Shown here piece after piece: positions 35,649 to 46,048 of a DNA stretch of 64,000 nt. Origin of the DNA: Hellea sp. (GTDB lineage Bacteria; Pseudomonadota; Alphaproteobacteria; Caulobacterales; Maricaulaceae); contig JAHDDX010000004.1 in the NCBI GenBank assembly GCA_020629135.1, positions 1 through 64,000 of the forward strand. Direction: 5' to 3'. The translations under genes and the position numbers were made by a program. A model generated the notes under the pieces. The model saw only the letters and a list, made by a program, of their open reading frames with translations. It had not been told where the DNA came from and ran no database searches. The first letter of the stretch is position 1. Each line of letters opens with the position of its first letter.

Positions 35649-36578
35649 ATGTCAAACCCGGCGCGCATATCGGCCACCCAGGCACTCGAGATATTTCTGG
35701 CCCATCTTGCCGGAGAACGTCGACTGTCAAATAAAACCGTAGAGGCCTATAATCGCGATATATCCGCTTTTATTCGATTTATGACCAGCCATCTGGGACA
35801 TGCCATTACACTTGGCGATTTGCAGAAATTAAAAGCATTGGATTTTCGAGCCTATCTCGCCCATCGGCGTAAAGGCGAAAAATCTTTGTCAGCCGCCTCT
35901 GTTGGCCGCTTATTATCAGCGTTGCGCACCTTTTATCGTTATCTTGACCGACGCTGGGACATTAAAAATGAAGCCCTGTCCATGGTCAAAGGTCCCAAGC
36001 CGAAACGACATTTACCTAAACCTCTGTCTGAAAGCGGCGCGGCCGATATTGTCGCCATGGGGACTTGCACGGATGAGCGTCCTTGGATCGAAGCCCGAAA
36101 CGTGGCGGTTATGATGCTGCTATATGGCGGAGGCCTCCGAATTTCCGAAGCCCTGTCTTTGACCGGACATGATCTGCCCCTCAGGCAGTCCCTGGCCGTG
36201 AAAGGGAAAGGCGGTAAGACCCGGATTGTACCTTTACTCCCGGCTATTTCTGAAGCCGTAGATCGCTATATTCGCCTGTGTCCGCATATGTTGACCAAGG
36301 ACGATCCGATTTTTCGCGGCGTACGAGGTGGTGTTTTATCAGCCCGTCAAGTGCAGCTCGATATGCAAAGATTGCGCGGATTTTTGGGCCTGCCGGATAC
36401 CGCCACGCCCCATGCCTTGCGCCATAGCTTTGCCACGCATCTACTGGCTGGCGGTGGCGATCTTAGAACCATTCAGCAATTGCTCGGCCATGAAAGTCTG
36501 TCCACAACCCAACGCTATACGGATGTGGACGTCGCGGCGCTAAGGCGCGTTCACAAAGCCGCCCACCCAAGAGGCTGA
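35649..36578 (+). CDS. xerC: tyrosine recombinase XerC
   Basis: XerC with XerD resolves chromosome dimers at dif. The 309-residue sequence (start 35649) has the N-terminal SAM-like DNA-binding domain (FLAHLAGERRLSNKTVEAYN) and the complete catalytic set: R164 in GGGLRISEAL, K190 in GKGGKTRIV, H255 and R258 in HALRHSFATHLL, H281 in LGHESL, and the nucleophile Y290 in TTQRYTDVD. The frame is open 33 codons further upstream, but those residues do not fit the family. XerC rather than XerD is inferred from the N-terminus. Its stop abuts the stop of lpdA. Confidence 0.94.
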   Translation: MSNPARISATQALEIFLAHLAGERRLSNKTVEAYNRDISAFIRFMTSHLGHAITLGDLQKLKALDFRAYLAHRRKGEKSLSAASVGRLLSALRTFYRYLDRRWDIKNEALSMVKGPKPKRHLPKPLSESGAADIVAMGTCTDERPWIEARNVAVMMLLYGGGLRISEALSLTGHDLPLRQSLAVKGKGGKTRIVPLLPAISEAVDRYIRLCPHMLTKDDPIFRGVRGGVLSARQVQLDMQRLRGFLGLPDTATPHALRHSFATHLLAGGGDLRTIQQLLGHESLSTTQRYTDVDVAALRRVHKAAHPRG

Positions 36579-37964
36579 TTACATCTGCATGGTCCAGCCT
36601 TCGACGCCCATAGCCGCCTGACGAATGGCTTCGGACAAGGTCGGGTGTGCATGACAGGTTCGTGCGATATCTTCTGACGCCGCGCGGAATTCCATCGCCA
36701 CACAGAGCTCACCGATCATTTCGCCAGCACATACGCCGATCATATGGGCCCCCAAAATTTCATCTGTCTCAGCATGGGCTAGAATTTTGACAAACCCATC
36801 CGTGTCGTGATTGGCCCGAGCACGGGAGTTAGCCGTAAAAGGAAACTTACCGGCTTTGAATGGAATACCAGCCGCTTTAAGTTCTTCTTCGGTTTTACCG
36901 ACAGCGGCGATTTCCGGCTTGGTATATACCACGCCAGGGATAACGTCGTAATTCACATGTCCGGCTTTACCTGCAATCTGCTCAGCCACTGCAACGCCTT
37001 CGTCTTCGGCTTTGTGGGCCAGCATCGGACCATGGGTGCAATCGCCGATTGCCCAGATTCCAGCAACATTGGTTTTGAAATGATCGGTTTCGATAAAGCC
37101 GCGCTTATCAGTGGTGACATTGATTGTGTCGAGCCCGAGTCCTTCCGTGTAAGGACGGCGTCCGATACACACCAATACAACATCTGCATCAAGCGTGGCC
37201 TCATCACCGCCTTTGGACGGTTCCATTGTCACTTTGAGCTTGGTCTTGAGTTTTTCAATTCCGGTGACTTTATGGCCGAGCTTGAATTTCATTTTTTGCT
37301 TTTTGAAGACGCGCAGGCCCATTTTCTGAACCTCGGCATCCATACCTGGCAGAATATGGTCCAGATATTCAACGACGGTAACTTCTGCGCCCAAACGCCG
37401 CCAGACAGAACCAAGCTCAAGCCCGATAACGCCGCCGCCAATAACGACCATCTTACCCGGAACTTTGGACAATTCCAGCGCACCCGTTGAAGAGACAATA
37501 CGTTCTTCGTCAATCTCAATCCCCGGTAGGGTTGCAACTTCGGAGCCTGTCGCAATGACAATATTTTTGGTCGCCAGTTTTTTCCCATCAACATCTACCG
37601 TATTGGGATCAACAATTTTACCGGTTCCCGAGATATGCTCGACATTGTTCTTTTTAAACAGATAGGCAATGCCCTGGGTCAGGCCATCTACGGTTTTATC
37701 CTTGGAAGCCATGAGTTGTTTATGATCCAGGGATACGCTGGTCTTGATGCCCATGTCTGCGAAATCTTTTTCCGCTGCTTCGTAAAGTTCAGTCGCGTGC
37801 AAAAGGGCCTTGGACGGAATACACCCCACATTCAGGCATGTTCCGCCGAGAGTCTTCCGTTTCTCAATACAGGCCACTTTCAGGCCGAGCTGACCCGCCC
37901 GAATGGCACAATTATAACCCCCCGGACCACCGCCTATTACGATGACGTCATAAGTGTCTGACAT
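36579..37964 (-). CDS. lpdA: dihydrolipoyl dehydrogenase
   Basis: This FAD enzyme (E3, 461 aa from ATG 37964) reoxidises lipoamide of the 2-oxoglutarate dehydrogenase complex and perhaps pyruvate dehydrogenase. Motifs are the FAD dinucleotide site [13 protein letters not shown], the redox pair C43 and C48 in [14 protein letters not shown] site [13 protein letters not shown], and the dimer-interface [10 protein letters not shown] with the active His. GGAG is six bases upstream of the ATG. It is the last gene of the suc operon, after a small membrane protein. Confidence 0.97.
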   Translation of the reverse strand: MSDTYDVIVIGGGPGGYNCAIRAGQLGLKVACIEKRKTLGGTCLNVGCIPSKALLHATELYEAAEKDFADMGIKTSVSLDHKQLMASKDKTVDGLTQGIAYLFKKNNVEHISGTGKIVDPNTVDVDGKKLATKNIVIATGSEVATLPGIEIDEERIVSSTGALELSKVPGKMVVIGGGVIGLELGSVWRRLGAEVTVVEYLDHILPGMDAEVQKMGLRVFKKQKMKFKLGHKVTGIEKLKTKLKVTMEPSKGGDEATLDADVVLVCIGRRPYTEGLGLDTINVTTDKRGFIETDHFKTNVAGIWAIGDCTHGPMLAHKAEDEGVAVAEQIAGKAGHVNYDVIPGVVYTKPEIAAVGKTEEELKAAGIPFKAGKFPFTANSRARANHDTDGFVKILAHAETDEILGAHMIGVCAGEMIGELCVAMEFRAASEDIARTCHAHPTLSEAIRQAAMGVEGWTMQM

Positions 37965-38030
37965 GAAAAACTCCTGCGCATAAATTTGGGTCACCCCATA
38001 CGCGCAGGAGGAATTCGGGTCAATGTGTGT

Positions 38031-38462
38031 TTAACGAAGGACGCCGTTATCCGTGTTTTTCTTGGCAAACCATATTAGCAAAATCGCTACAATAATCACG
38101 GCGACGACCTGAATTTTACCGGCCGCGCCACCCGCATTTATTGCGCCGGACATAAACATCCAGATATTATGAACGACGACCCCGATTAAAGACAAAATAA
38201 ACAAATGTTTTGCCCATGCCTTTCTCAGCAGCAATGCGATACACCCAAGCACGCCGCCAAATACAGCAATCGCGAACGCCCCGGTTGCCCATGCAGGTTT
38301 GCTGGCAAACACGGCAGCCATTTCTTCCCCGTATGATTCGACCATGATTTCTGGTGGCGCCATGGCCATGCCGAGATAAGCCATTACACCCATCAGATTC
38401 CACAAAAGTGCCAAGATTGCGATGACCCAGAAACTGGTCGTTGGTTTGATTACGTCTGACAT
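38031..38462 (-). CDS. small four-helix membrane protein in the suc operon
   Basis: The 143-residue product has four hydrophobic helices (VIAILALLWNLMGVMAYLG, TGAFAIAVFGGVLGCIALLL, LFILSLIGVVVHNIWMF, VVAVIIVAILLIWFAKK) and no obvious motif. The family is unknown to me; similar small proteins are annotated as conserved membrane proteins in related bacteria. It lies between sucB and lpdA. Its ribosome binding site GGGGAG and the eight bases up to the ATG are inside a perfect 9-bp hairpin, which suggests translational control. Confidence 0.87.
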   Translation of the reverse strand: MSDVIKPTTSFWVIAILALLWNLMGVMAYLGMAMAPPEIMVESYGEEMAAVFASKPAWATGAFAIAVFGGVLGCIALLLRKAWAKHLFILSLIGVVVHNIWMFMSGAINAGGAAGKIQVVAVIIVAILLIWFAKKNTDNGVLR

Positions 38463-38497
38463 AAATTCTCCCCTTTATGTATTTTAGAGGAGAATTT
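38463..38497 (-). promoter_or_regulatory. hairpin that occludes the ribosome binding site
   Basis: In the minus-strand RNA, AAATTCTCC (38497-38489) pairs perfectly with GGAGAATTT (38471-38463), leaving a 17-base loop; the ATG follows immediately. The second arm holds the Shine-Dalgarno GGAG. This AU-rich 9-bp stem could melt with temperature or be opened by a factor. There is no T-run, so it is not a terminator for sucB. Confidence 0.6.
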
Positions 38498-38524
38498 TAT
38501 CGATTAACGAAAAACAAGTCGAGT

Positions 38525-40051
38525 CTAAAGATCGAGCAGCAAACGTTCCGGATCTTCGAGGCATTCCTTGACGCGGACGAGGAAAGTCACGGCCTCTTTG
38601 CCATCAACGATCCGGTGGTCATAGGACAGCGCCAGATACATCATTGGACGAATGACGATTTGATCGTGAATTACGACCGCACGTTTCTCGATCTTATGCA
38701 TACCCAGAATACCGGATTGCGGCGGGTTCAGAATAGGCGAGCTCATCAATGAACCGTAAACGCCGCCATTTGAAATCGTGAATGTGCCGCCCGACATATC
38801 ATCCATAGACAGGTTGCCGTCGCGGGCTTTCTGGCCGAGGGCAGAAATACCTTTTTCGATGCCGCCCAGTGAAAGTTCGTCACAATCGCGCAGAACCGGA
38901 ACAACCAGGCCTTTATCGGTCCCGACCGCAATACTGATATCATAGTAATTTTTGAAAATAATATCTGTACCGTCAATTTCGGCGTTCACAGATGGAACGT
39001 CTTTCAGAGCCTGCACACAGGCTTTGACGAAGAAGCTCATGAAACCCAGCTTGATGCCATGTTTCTTGATGAACAGCTCTTTATATTGCGAGCGCATCGC
39101 CATGATCTCGCTCATATCCGCCTCATTATAAGTGGTGAGCATGGCGGCTGTATTCTGAGCGTCCTTCAGGCGGCGGGCGATGGTCTGACGCAAACGTGAC
39201 ATGCGCACACGTTCCTCGCGCGGATGATCAGTCCGCGGCGCTTTGGGCGCGGCTGGCGTTGGTGCCGGTGCAGACGGCGCCGGTGCGCTCGCTGGCGGAT
39301 TAGCCTTGGCGTTCAACGCGTCCGCTTTGGTGATACGGCCGTCTTTGCCCGTTCCGGAAATCGCACTGGCATCAAGGCCATTTTCACTGATCACGCGCTG
39401 AGCTGATGGCATGACTTTGTGATCGCCGCTGGATGCAGCAGCCGCAGGTGCAGCTTCGCTCGTGGTCGCCTGAGCCGAACTTGCCCCGCCAGAGGCACCA
39501 GCCATAAGTGTGCAAAGTGTCTGACCGACCTTCGCAACTTCGCCTTCGGCGACCAGAATGTCACCCATTACACCGGATTCTGGGGCAACGAGTTCCTGGG
39601 CGGCTTTGTCCGTTTCCAGTTCAACAATGGCTTCGTCCTTAGCCACCGCATCGCCAGGCTTTTTGAACCAGCTGGCCACGGTCACTTCAGACACGCTTTC
39701 GCCGACATTAGGCACATCAATATTCATCGCATTACCGCCGGACGCCGCCTTTGGCTCAGCCGCCGATGCTGGGGCTTCCGCTGCGGCTGGCTCGGACGGC
39801 GCAGCAGCCGCGCCTGAACCATTGCCGAGACGAGCGATTAAAGCGCCAACGGCCGCGTTCTCGCCTTCTTGAACGACGATTTCTTCGAGCACACCGTCCT
39901 CGGGCGCCACGAGTTCCTGCGCGGCCTTGTCGGTCTCGAGCTCAACAATCGCTTCGTCCTTTTTCACCGTGTCGCCGACCTTTTTGAACCAGGTCGCGAT
40001 GGTGACTTCGGAAACGCTTTCGCCAACATTGGGTACGGTAATATCAGTCAT
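38525..40051 (-). CDS. sucB: dihydrolipoyl succinyltransferase with two lipoyl domains
   Basis: This is the E2 component of 2-oxoglutarate dehydrogenase. From ATG 40051 (508 aa) it has two near-identical lipoyl domains, with lipoyl lysines K42 and K149 in [15 protein letters not shown], separated by an Ala/Pro/Glu-rich linker. A peripheral-subunit-binding domain follows ([19 protein letters not shown]) and the catalytic domain ends [16 protein letters not shown] and PERLLLDL. The standard SucB/OdhB has one lipoyl domain and about 400 residues. Seven bases separate it from sucA. The identity as succinyl- rather than acetyltransferase rests on the operon. Confidence 0.96.
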   Translation of the reverse strand: MTDITVPNVGESVSEVTIATWFKKVGDTVKKDEAIVELETDKAAQELVAPEDGVLEEIVVQEGENAAVGALIARLGNGSGAAAAPSEPAAAEAPASAAEPKAASGGNAMNIDVPNVGESVSEVTVASWFKKPGDAVAKDEAIVELETDKAAQELVAPESGVMGDILVAEGEVAKVGQTLCTLMAGASGGASSAQATTSEAAPAAAASSGDHKVMPSAQRVISENGLDASAISGTGKDGRITKADALNAKANPPASAPAPSAPAPTPAAPKAPRTDHPREERVRMSRLRQTIARRLKDAQNTAAMLTTYNEADMSEIMAMRSQYKELFIKKHGIKLGFMSFFVKACVQALKDVPSVNAEIDGTDIIFKNYYDISIAVGTDKGLVVPVLRDCDELSLGGIEKGISALGQKARDGNLSMDDMSGGTFTISNGGVYGSLMSSPILNPPQSGILGMHKIEKRAVVIHDQIVIRPMMYLALSYDHRIVDGKEAVTFLVRVKECLEDPERLLLDL

Positions 40052-40058
40052 ACTTACT

Positions 40059-43025
40059 CTACTTCGCAAAGGCGTCATCAAGGATCGCCTGTTGTTCTTT
40101 TTTGTGTTTAGCGGCAATACCCGTCGCCGTCGAGGCTGAAGCCTTGCGACCTATATAGGTTGGACGGGTCTGTTTCGCACCGATTTCAATAAGAGTTTCC
40201 TCAATAAAGGGTTCAATGAAGCTCCACGCACCCATATTTTTTGGTTCTTCCTGACACCAGACCATATCCGCTGATTTAAATCGGGCTAATTCGGTTTCAA
40301 GCGCGTCACCCGGATAAGGGAATAGTTGATCCAGGCGCATCAGGTAGACATCATCAATACCGCGCTTTTCTCGCTCCTGGAACAGGTCAAAATAGACCTT
40401 ACCCGAACACAGAATGACTCTTCTGATCTTGTCATCAGCTGCCAGCTTAATAGTCGTAGTCTCGGGCTTATATTGCGCATCATCCCAAAGTACGCGGTGG
40501 AAATAGGTCCCCGGTCCCATTTCTTCAAGTGATGACACACACAGCGGGTGGCGCAACAGGCTTTTTGGGCTCATGACAATCAGGGGTTTGCGGAACTTTC
40601 GTTTAAGCTGTCGGCGAAGCACATGAAAATAATTGGCCGGGGTCGTCACATTCACGACCTGCATATTATCTTCGGCGCACATTTGCAGATAACGCTCAAG
40701 CCGGGCCGATGAATGCTCCGGGCCCTGCCCTTCATATCCATGGGGCAGAAGCATAACGAGGCCGGACATGCGGAGCCATTTCTGTTCAGCCGAACTGATA
40801 AACTGGTCAACCATGACCTGAGCCCCATTGGCAAAATCACCAAATTGCGCTTCCCAGATCGTCAGCGCATTAGGAGCGGCCGTCGAAAACCCGTATTCAA
40901 AACCCAGAACCGCTTCTTCGGACAGGTGGGAATTCATCACCTGATAATATTCCTTGGCAACGGTAATATGATTGAGCGGCGTATATTTATGACCATCTTC
41001 CTGGTCGATAAAATTGGATTGGCGCTGGGAGAATGTCCCGCGTTCACTATCCTGACCGGACAGGCGAACCGCATGGCCTTCTTCGATCAGCGTCCCAAAC
41101 GCGAGATGCTCGGCCAAACCCCAATCAATGCCTATACTGGCCTCAATTTTTTCTCGTCTCGCCTGAATAATACGCTTTAGTGTTCGGTGAATATTAAAAC
41201 CGTCGGGAATTTTCGTAATTTCCTGGCCAATTCGCTTAAGCTGATCAAGCGCGACCGAAGTATCCCCAGAGCGCTTTCCGCCTTCGGGCAGACTTAGGCC
41301 CTGCCAAACCCCTTGCAGCCAGTCCGGCTGCTTGGTTTCAAAATCCTTGGCAAGGTCAAACTCGGCATCAAGATAAGCGTAAAACTCATCGACCATTTTC
41401 TGATAATCGCCCTCTGAAATCGTGCCATTGGCTTTCAGGCGGTCCGCATACATGCGCGCCACGGATGGCAGGCTGCGAATAACTTTATACATGATCGGCT
41501 GAGTGAAAGACGGGTCGTCGCCTTCATTATGACCATAGCGGCGATAGCAGATAATATCGAGCACCACATCCTTGCCGAATTTCTGACGGTATTCCGTCGC
41601 GACCCGCGCCGCATAGACCACGGCTTCGGGGTCGTTACCGTTGACATGGAAAACGGGCGCTTCGACCATAAAGGCCACATCTGAACAATATTGCCCGGTG
41701 GCGTATTCTTCTGGCGTCGTGGTAAATCCGATCTGGTTATTGACCACCACATGCAAGGTTCCGCCGGTTTTATATCCGACCAGTTGGGACATCTGGAAAC
41801 TTTCCATCACGACCCCCTGCCCGGCAAAGGCGCTGTCACCATGCAGGATCACCGCCATGACCTGTTCCGGATTGGCGGTTTTATAAGTGCCGGACGCCAT
41901 TTGTTGCTTGGCCCGGGTTTTCCCCATGACAACCGGACCGACCACTTCAAGGTGGGACGGGTTCGGCGCCAAAGACAGATGAACACTATTGCCATCAAAT
42001 TCACGGTCATCCGACACACCCAGGTGATATTTCACATCGCCGGAGCCGAAATCTTCGGCACCTGAGGCGACACCGCCTAGAAATTCAAAGAAAATCGCTG
42101 AATAGGGTTTTTGCATGACCGCGGCCATGACATTGAGACGTCCCCGATGGGGCATGCCGAAATTGATATCTTTGAGACCCAGCTGCCCACCGCGCTTGAT
42201 GATTTGCTCCAGCGCAGGAACAAGGCTTTCCGCCCCGTCAATACCGAAGCGTTTTGTGCCCGGATAGCGCTTGTGCAAAAGCTGTTCAAAAGACTCGGCT
42301 TCAATACATTTTTGCAGGATCGAGCGGCGACCCTCAGGTGTGAACGAGATTTCTTTATCCGGGCCCTCAATGCGTTGCTGGATCCAGGATTTCTCTTCCG
42401 GATTGGACACATGCATGAACTGTACGCCAAAGGTCGAACAATAGGTCCGCTCCATGATCTCAATGATTTGACGGAGCGACGCGGTTTCCAGCCCCATAAC
42501 GCCGTCAATGAAGATCGGGCGATCAAGGTCAGATTCGGTGAAACCGTAACTGGTATATTCGAGTTCCGGATGGCGTTTCTTTTCACGTAGGCCAAGCGGA
42601 TCGAGATCGGCTATCCGATGACCTCGAATACGGTAAGCCCGGATCAACATTAAGGCGCGCAGCGAGTCCTTGGTCGCTTGACGAATGTCTTCTTCGGAGG
42701 CGCCGCTCATCGCGCCTTTGACCCGGTTTTCGACCTGTTTTTCAACCGGCCAATCCCCCGTCAGCGCAGCTGTCAGTTCACCATTGGGTTCAACCGGCCA
42801 ATTCTGCTTCTTCCAGACCGGGCCATCAGCGTTTTTACGCGCCAACATACGGTCTTCCTGCAGGCTGGAGAAATAGTCGCGCCAGCTGGGATCAACGCTA
42901 TTGGGGTTTTCCATATAGCGGGCCAGCATCTGGTCCAGATAGGCTGCATTGCCCCCGTCAAGGAACAGCGTATCCAGAAAAGCCTGGTTTTGGTCGGAAC
43001 GCGACTTGTCCTTATTGTTTTTCAT
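40059..43025 (-). CDS. sucA: 2-oxoglutarate dehydrogenase E1 component
   Basis: SucA decarboxylates 2-oxoglutarate with thiamine diphosphate and transfers succinyl to the lipoyl arm. The 988 residues start [20 protein letters not shown] and show the N-terminal E2-contact helix ([19 protein letters not shown]), the HRGRLNVM and GDSAFAGQG blocks, the ThDP region, and the C-terminal pyrimidine domain ([34 protein letters not shown]). Start can be GTG 43028 or ATG 43025; the latter overlaps the stop of the upstream orphan as TGATG. The typical length is 930-990. Confidence 0.98.
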   Translation of the reverse strand: MKNNKDKSRSDQNQAFLDTLFLDGGNAAYLDQMLARYMENPNSVDPSWRDYFSSLQEDRMLARKNADGPVWKKQNWPVEPNGELTAALTGDWPVEKQVENRVKGAMSGASEEDIRQATKDSLRALMLIRAYRIRGHRIADLDPLGLREKKRHPELEYTSYGFTESDLDRPIFIDGVMGLETASLRQIIEIMERTYCSTFGVQFMHVSNPEEKSWIQQRIEGPDKEISFTPEGRRSILQKCIEAESFEQLLHKRYPGTKRFGIDGAESLVPALEQIIKRGGQLGLKDINFGMPHRGRLNVMAAVMQKPYSAIFFEFLGGVASGAEDFGSGDVKYHLGVSDDREFDGNSVHLSLAPNPSHLEVVGPVVMGKTRAKQQMASGTYKTANPEQVMAVILHGDSAFAGQGVVMESFQMSQLVGYKTGGTLHVVVNNQIGFTTTPEEYATGQYCSDVAFMVEAPVFHVNGNDPEAVVYAARVATEYRQKFGKDVVLDIICYRRYGHNEGDDPSFTQPIMYKVIRSLPSVARMYADRLKANGTISEGDYQKMVDEFYAYLDAEFDLAKDFETKQPDWLQGVWQGLSLPEGGKRSGDTSVALDQLKRIGQEITKIPDGFNIHRTLKRIIQARREKIEASIGIDWGLAEHLAFGTLIEEGHAVRLSGQDSERGTFSQRQSNFIDQEDGHKYTPLNHITVAKEYYQVMNSHLSEEAVLGFEYGFSTAAPNALTIWEAQFGDFANGAQVMVDQFISSAEQKWLRMSGLVMLLPHGYEGQGPEHSSARLERYLQMCAEDNMQVVNVTTPANYFHVLRRQLKRKFRKPLIVMSPKSLLRHPLCVSSLEEMGPGTYFHRVLWDDAQYKPETTTIKLAADDKIRRVILCSGKVYFDLFQEREKRGIDDVYLMRLDQLFPYPGDALETELARFKSADMVWCQEEPKNMGAWSFIEPFIEETLIEIGAKQTRPTYIGRKASASTATGIAAKHKKEQQAILDDAFAK

Positions 43026-43774
43026 CACATTACGCTTCGCTGATAATTTTCAGTTTCAAACAGAACAGTAAATGCAGGATCGGGCAAATTACCTTCAAAC
43101 AACTTATCGTCAGGACAAAATTTTGCACTAAATAATGTCCCGTAACCGTCCGCGCACATTGAATATCTAGAACTGGACCTGACAAAACCTGCCTTCTCCC
43201 CGGAGACATCAAAGATTTCTGAAGAATAATCTTTTGATTTTGTTCGGATATTTTCCGAATACGCAATCAAATGCATAAATTCGCTATTGGCTTGGCTTGC
43301 CATCAAATCGAAATAAATACGTTCATTCGTTCGCGTTGCAAAAATGTTCTTTCGAGCAATCGCAAGAATTCCGGGACATTTTTCATTTGCAAAATATTTC
43401 ACGTTTTCGCCCGGCCAATTTGATTTCGATTTTAAAAGAGATTGAAAATAATCCTGATCGCCTGGTTCTACACAAGAGAGTGAGGCTAATTTAAATATAT
43501 TGAACCGATTAGATCTGAGAGTTTTTACTTCGTCGCTTGAAAGAAAAACATTCCTCCAACCGCCCTTAATTAAAACATGTTCAATGCAATTTAATAGTCG
43601 TTCTGGATGCTTATCCCGCACTGATATCATGAGGTTAATCGCTATGGAAAGTGCAACGAATTCTTCTTTTTCAAAACTCGATCCATCTAATGTTTTTTGT
43701 GTCACGCCAAAAGCACTAACCACTTCATTTTGGAATTGTGTCTCGTTGTGTAGCGTGAAACGGCGATAATCCAT
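43025..43774 (-). CDS. orphan gene inserted between sucD and sucA
   Basis: I do not recognise the 249-residue product, which is soluble-looking and helical with mixed strands (LLNCIEHVLIKGGWRNVF, NIFATRTNERIYFDLMASQ, GYGTLFSAKFCPDDKLFEG). It starts six bases after the sucD stop, with AAAGGG at the end of sucD, and its TGA overlaps the sucA start, so it is translated as part of the TCA operon. Its codon use is visibly more AT-rich than that of sucD and sucA. Genes between sucD and sucA do occur in alphaproteobacteria, but this one carries no known domain. A regulatory or host-specific role is possible. Confidence 0.8.
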   Translation of the reverse strand: MDYRRFTLHNETQFQNEVVSAFGVTQKTLDGSSFEKEEFVALSIAINLMISVRDKHPERLLNCIEHVLIKGGWRNVFLSSDEVKTLRSNRFNIFKLASLSCVEPGDQDYFQSLLKSKSNWPGENVKYFANEKCPGILAIARKNIFATRTNERIYFDLMASQANSEFMHLIAYSENIRTKSKDYSSEIFDVSGEKAGFVRSSSRYSMCADGYGTLFSAKFCPDDKLFEGNLPDPAFTVLFETENYQRSVM

Positions 43775-43780
43775 AACGCA

Positions 43781-44665
43781 TTACCCTTTCAGGAGCTCCA
43801 TCATAGTCTCGCCCAGCTTGGCTGGCGAGGCCGAAACGCGGATACCTGCAGCTTCCATGGCTGCAATTTTATCCTCAGCACCGCCTTTACCACCTGAGAC
43901 AATCGCACCGGCATGGCCCATAGTCCGGCCCGGAGGTGCTGTACGTCCCGCAATAAAGCCAACAGTCGGTTTGGAGCGGCCTTTTTTGGCTTGATGGGCC
44001 AAATATTCTGCAGCTTCCTCTTCGGCGGAACCGCCAATTTCACCGATCATAATGATTTGTTTGGTGTCATCATCAGCCAGGAACATTTCCAGACAATCGA
44101 TGAAATTCGTGCCGTTAATCGGATCACCGCCTATACCAATCGCCGTGGTTTGGCCCAGTCCGACCTGAGTGGTTTGAAATACGGCTTCATAGGTCAGCGT
44201 GCCGGAGCGCGAAACCACGCCGCAAGAGCCTTTTTTGAAAATCTTGCCCGGCATAATGCCGATCTTGCATTCTTCAGGGGTCAAAACACCTGGACAGTTT
44301 GGCCCAACGAGGCGGGACCGAGACCCCTGCAGTGCCCGCTTAACCGGGATCATATCGGCCACAGGAATCCCTTCGGTAATCGCGATGATCAGTTCAATTT
44401 CTGCGTCAATGGCCTCAAGAATTGAATCAGCCGCAAAACGCGGCGGCACATAAACGACAGAGGCCGTTGCGCCGGTCGCATGCTTGGCTTCGTGAACCGT
44501 GTTATAAACCGGCAGTCCGATATGGGTTTCACCGCCCCGGCCTGGCGTCACACCAGCCACCATTTGGGTGCCATATTCGAGGGCTTGCTCCGTATGGAAG
44601 GTGCCCGTTTTACCCGTCATACCCTGGGTGATGACTTTGGTATCTTTATTGATCAGTACTGACAT
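43781..44665 (-). CDS. sucD: succinyl-CoA synthetase alpha subunit
   Basis: SucD carries the phosphohistidine and CoA site of succinyl-CoA ligase. The 294 residues show [18 protein letters not shown], the CoA-binding [17 protein letters not shown], and the active-site histidine region [17 protein letters not shown]. Two bases separate it from sucC. It fits the family length. Confidence 0.98.
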   Translation of the reverse strand: MSVLINKDTKVITQGMTGKTGTFHTEQALEYGTQMVAGVTPGRGGETHIGLPVYNTVHEAKHATGATASVVYVPPRFAADSILEAIDAEIELIIAITEGIPVADMIPVKRALQGSRSRLVGPNCPGVLTPEECKIGIMPGKIFKKGSCGVVSRSGTLTYEAVFQTTQVGLGQTTAIGIGGDPINGTNFIDCLEMFLADDDTKQIIMIGEIGGSAEEEAAEYLAHQAKKGRSKPTVGFIAGRTAPPGRTMGHAGAIVSGGKGGAEDKIAAMEAAGIRVSASPAKLGETMMELLKG

Positions 44666-44667
44666 GG

Positions 44668-45861
44668 TTACGCTCCCACCGCGGCGACAATTTTTTGCGC
44701 CGCATCATCCAGATCGTCCGCTGCAATAACGTTCAGGTCGTTATTATTGATAATCTCTTTGCCTTTTTCGACATTGGTCCCTTCCAAGCGCACAACGAGC
44801 GGCACCGTCAGTCCGACATCTTTCACCGCTTGGACAACGCCATTGGCAATGACGTCACATTTCATGATGCCGCCAAAGATATTGACCAGAATGCCTTCAA
44901 CATTTGGATCAGAAGTGATGATTTTAAAAGCGGCCGTGACTTTCTCCGTCGTGGCGCCGCCGCCAACATCGAGGAAGTTGGCCGGTTCCTTGCCGTATAG
45001 CTTGATAATATCCATAGTCGACATGGCCAGACCCGCCCCATTGACCATACAGCCAATATTGCCGTCAAGCGCCACATATGACAGGTCATATTTGGCGGCT
45101 TCAATTTCTTTTTCGTCTTCCTCGGTTTCGTCGCGTAAAGCTTCGATGTCCGGATGACGAAACAGAGCGTTATTATCAAAGCTGATCTTGGCATCGAGAC
45201 AATGAAGACGTTGATCCTCAGTAACAATGAGCGGATTAATCTCGAGCATGCTCATATCTTTGGCCAGGAAGCCGTTATAAAGCGTCCGGCCGAGCTTATT
45301 GGCCTGTTTCGCGAGATCGCCGGTCAGATTCAACGCCCGGGCCAAAGTCCGTCCATGATGGGGCATGAAGCCGGTAGCGGGATCAATATCGAAATTGATC
45401 ACTTTCTCCGGCGTGTCATGGGCGACCTGTTCAATATCCATCCCGCCTTCGGTTGAAGCGATGAACGAGACACGTGAGGTTTCGCGATTGATGATAATGG
45501 ACAAGTAAAATTCTTTTTCGATGTCCGAGCCATGCTCGATATAAAGCCGGTTGACCTGCTTGCCTTCAGGGCCGGTTTGCGCTGTCACCAAATGAGAGCC
45601 CAGCATTTGCTTGGCGTTTTCGACAACTTCGTCAACCGACCAGGCCAGGCGAACGCCGCCCTTTTCACCAGCACTTTCCTCAATAAAGGTCCCTTTACCG
45701 CGTCCACCGGCGTGAATTTGCGATTTAACCACCCAAAGTGGTCCGCCTAGTTTTTCAGCCGCCGCTTTGGCTTCGCTGGCATCAAAAATAGCGATCCCTT
45801 CGGAAACGGGCGCGCCAAGTTCTTTAAGGACAGCTTTGCCCTGATATTCGTGTATGTTCAT
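44668..45861 (-). CDS. sucC: succinyl-CoA synthetase beta subunit
   Basis: SucC holds the ATP-grasp nucleotide site of succinyl-CoA ligase. The 397 residues start [16 protein letters not shown] and show [36 protein letters not shown] and the C-terminal [14 protein letters not shown] with CoA-ligase fold. It is first in the operon. GGAA lies before the ATG, and a promoter-like TTGACA sits 40 bases upstream. Confidence 0.98.
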   Translation of the reverse strand: MNIHEYQGKAVLKELGAPVSEGIAIFDASEAKAAAEKLGGPLWVVKSQIHAGGRGKGTFIEESAGEKGGVRLAWSVDEVVENAKQMLGSHLVTAQTGPEGKQVNRLYIEHGSDIEKEFYLSIIINRETSRVSFIASTEGGMDIEQVAHDTPEKVINFDIDPATGFMPHHGRTLARALNLTGDLAKQANKLGRTLYNGFLAKDMSMLEINPLIVTEDQRLHCLDAKISFDNNALFRHPDIEALRDETEEDEKEIEAAKYDLSYVALDGNIGCMVNGAGLAMSTMDIIKLYGKEPANFLDVGGGATTEKVTAAFKIITSDPNVEGILVNIFGGIMKCDVIANGVVQAVKDVGLTVPLVVRLEGTNVEKGKEIINNNDLNVIAADDLDDAAQKIVAAVGA

Positions 45862-45878
45862 GAAAAAATTCCGCTATC

Positions 45879-45907
45879 GATCATCGATTAGGTTGCAGGT
45901 TTGTCAA
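45879..45907 (-). promoter_or_regulatory. candidate promoter of the suc operon
   Basis: On the minus strand a perfect TTGACA (45907-45902) is followed after 16-17 bases by GATGAT/ATGATC, a partial -10. It lies 18-46 bases before the sucC start, in the divergent region with the S41 protease gene. The -10 is weak, so this is tentative. Confidence 0.35.
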
Positions 45908-46048
45908 ACACCTTAAAATTGAACCGGGTTTATAGAATCGTGGCAACCGACTCGCAACCGTAAAAGGCGGAAAAGGTTAGAATTTGAATATGCATCACAT
46001 CTGCGTGTATTTATTGCGGGTTCATGACGAGTTTGGTAAGAATCGGCT

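Noticed and set aside
36807..37490. Rightward frame of 227 codons
   Set aside because: It lies wholly antisense to lpdA, whose motifs are complete; no ribosome binding site.
38525..40051. Assembly duplication explaining two lipoyl domains
   Set aside because: The two copies differ at many positions and are joined by a proper Ala/Pro linker, so it is a real gene duplication.
39419..40111. Rightward Arg/Ala-rich frames
   Set aside because: Antisense of the two sucB lipoyl domains and linker.
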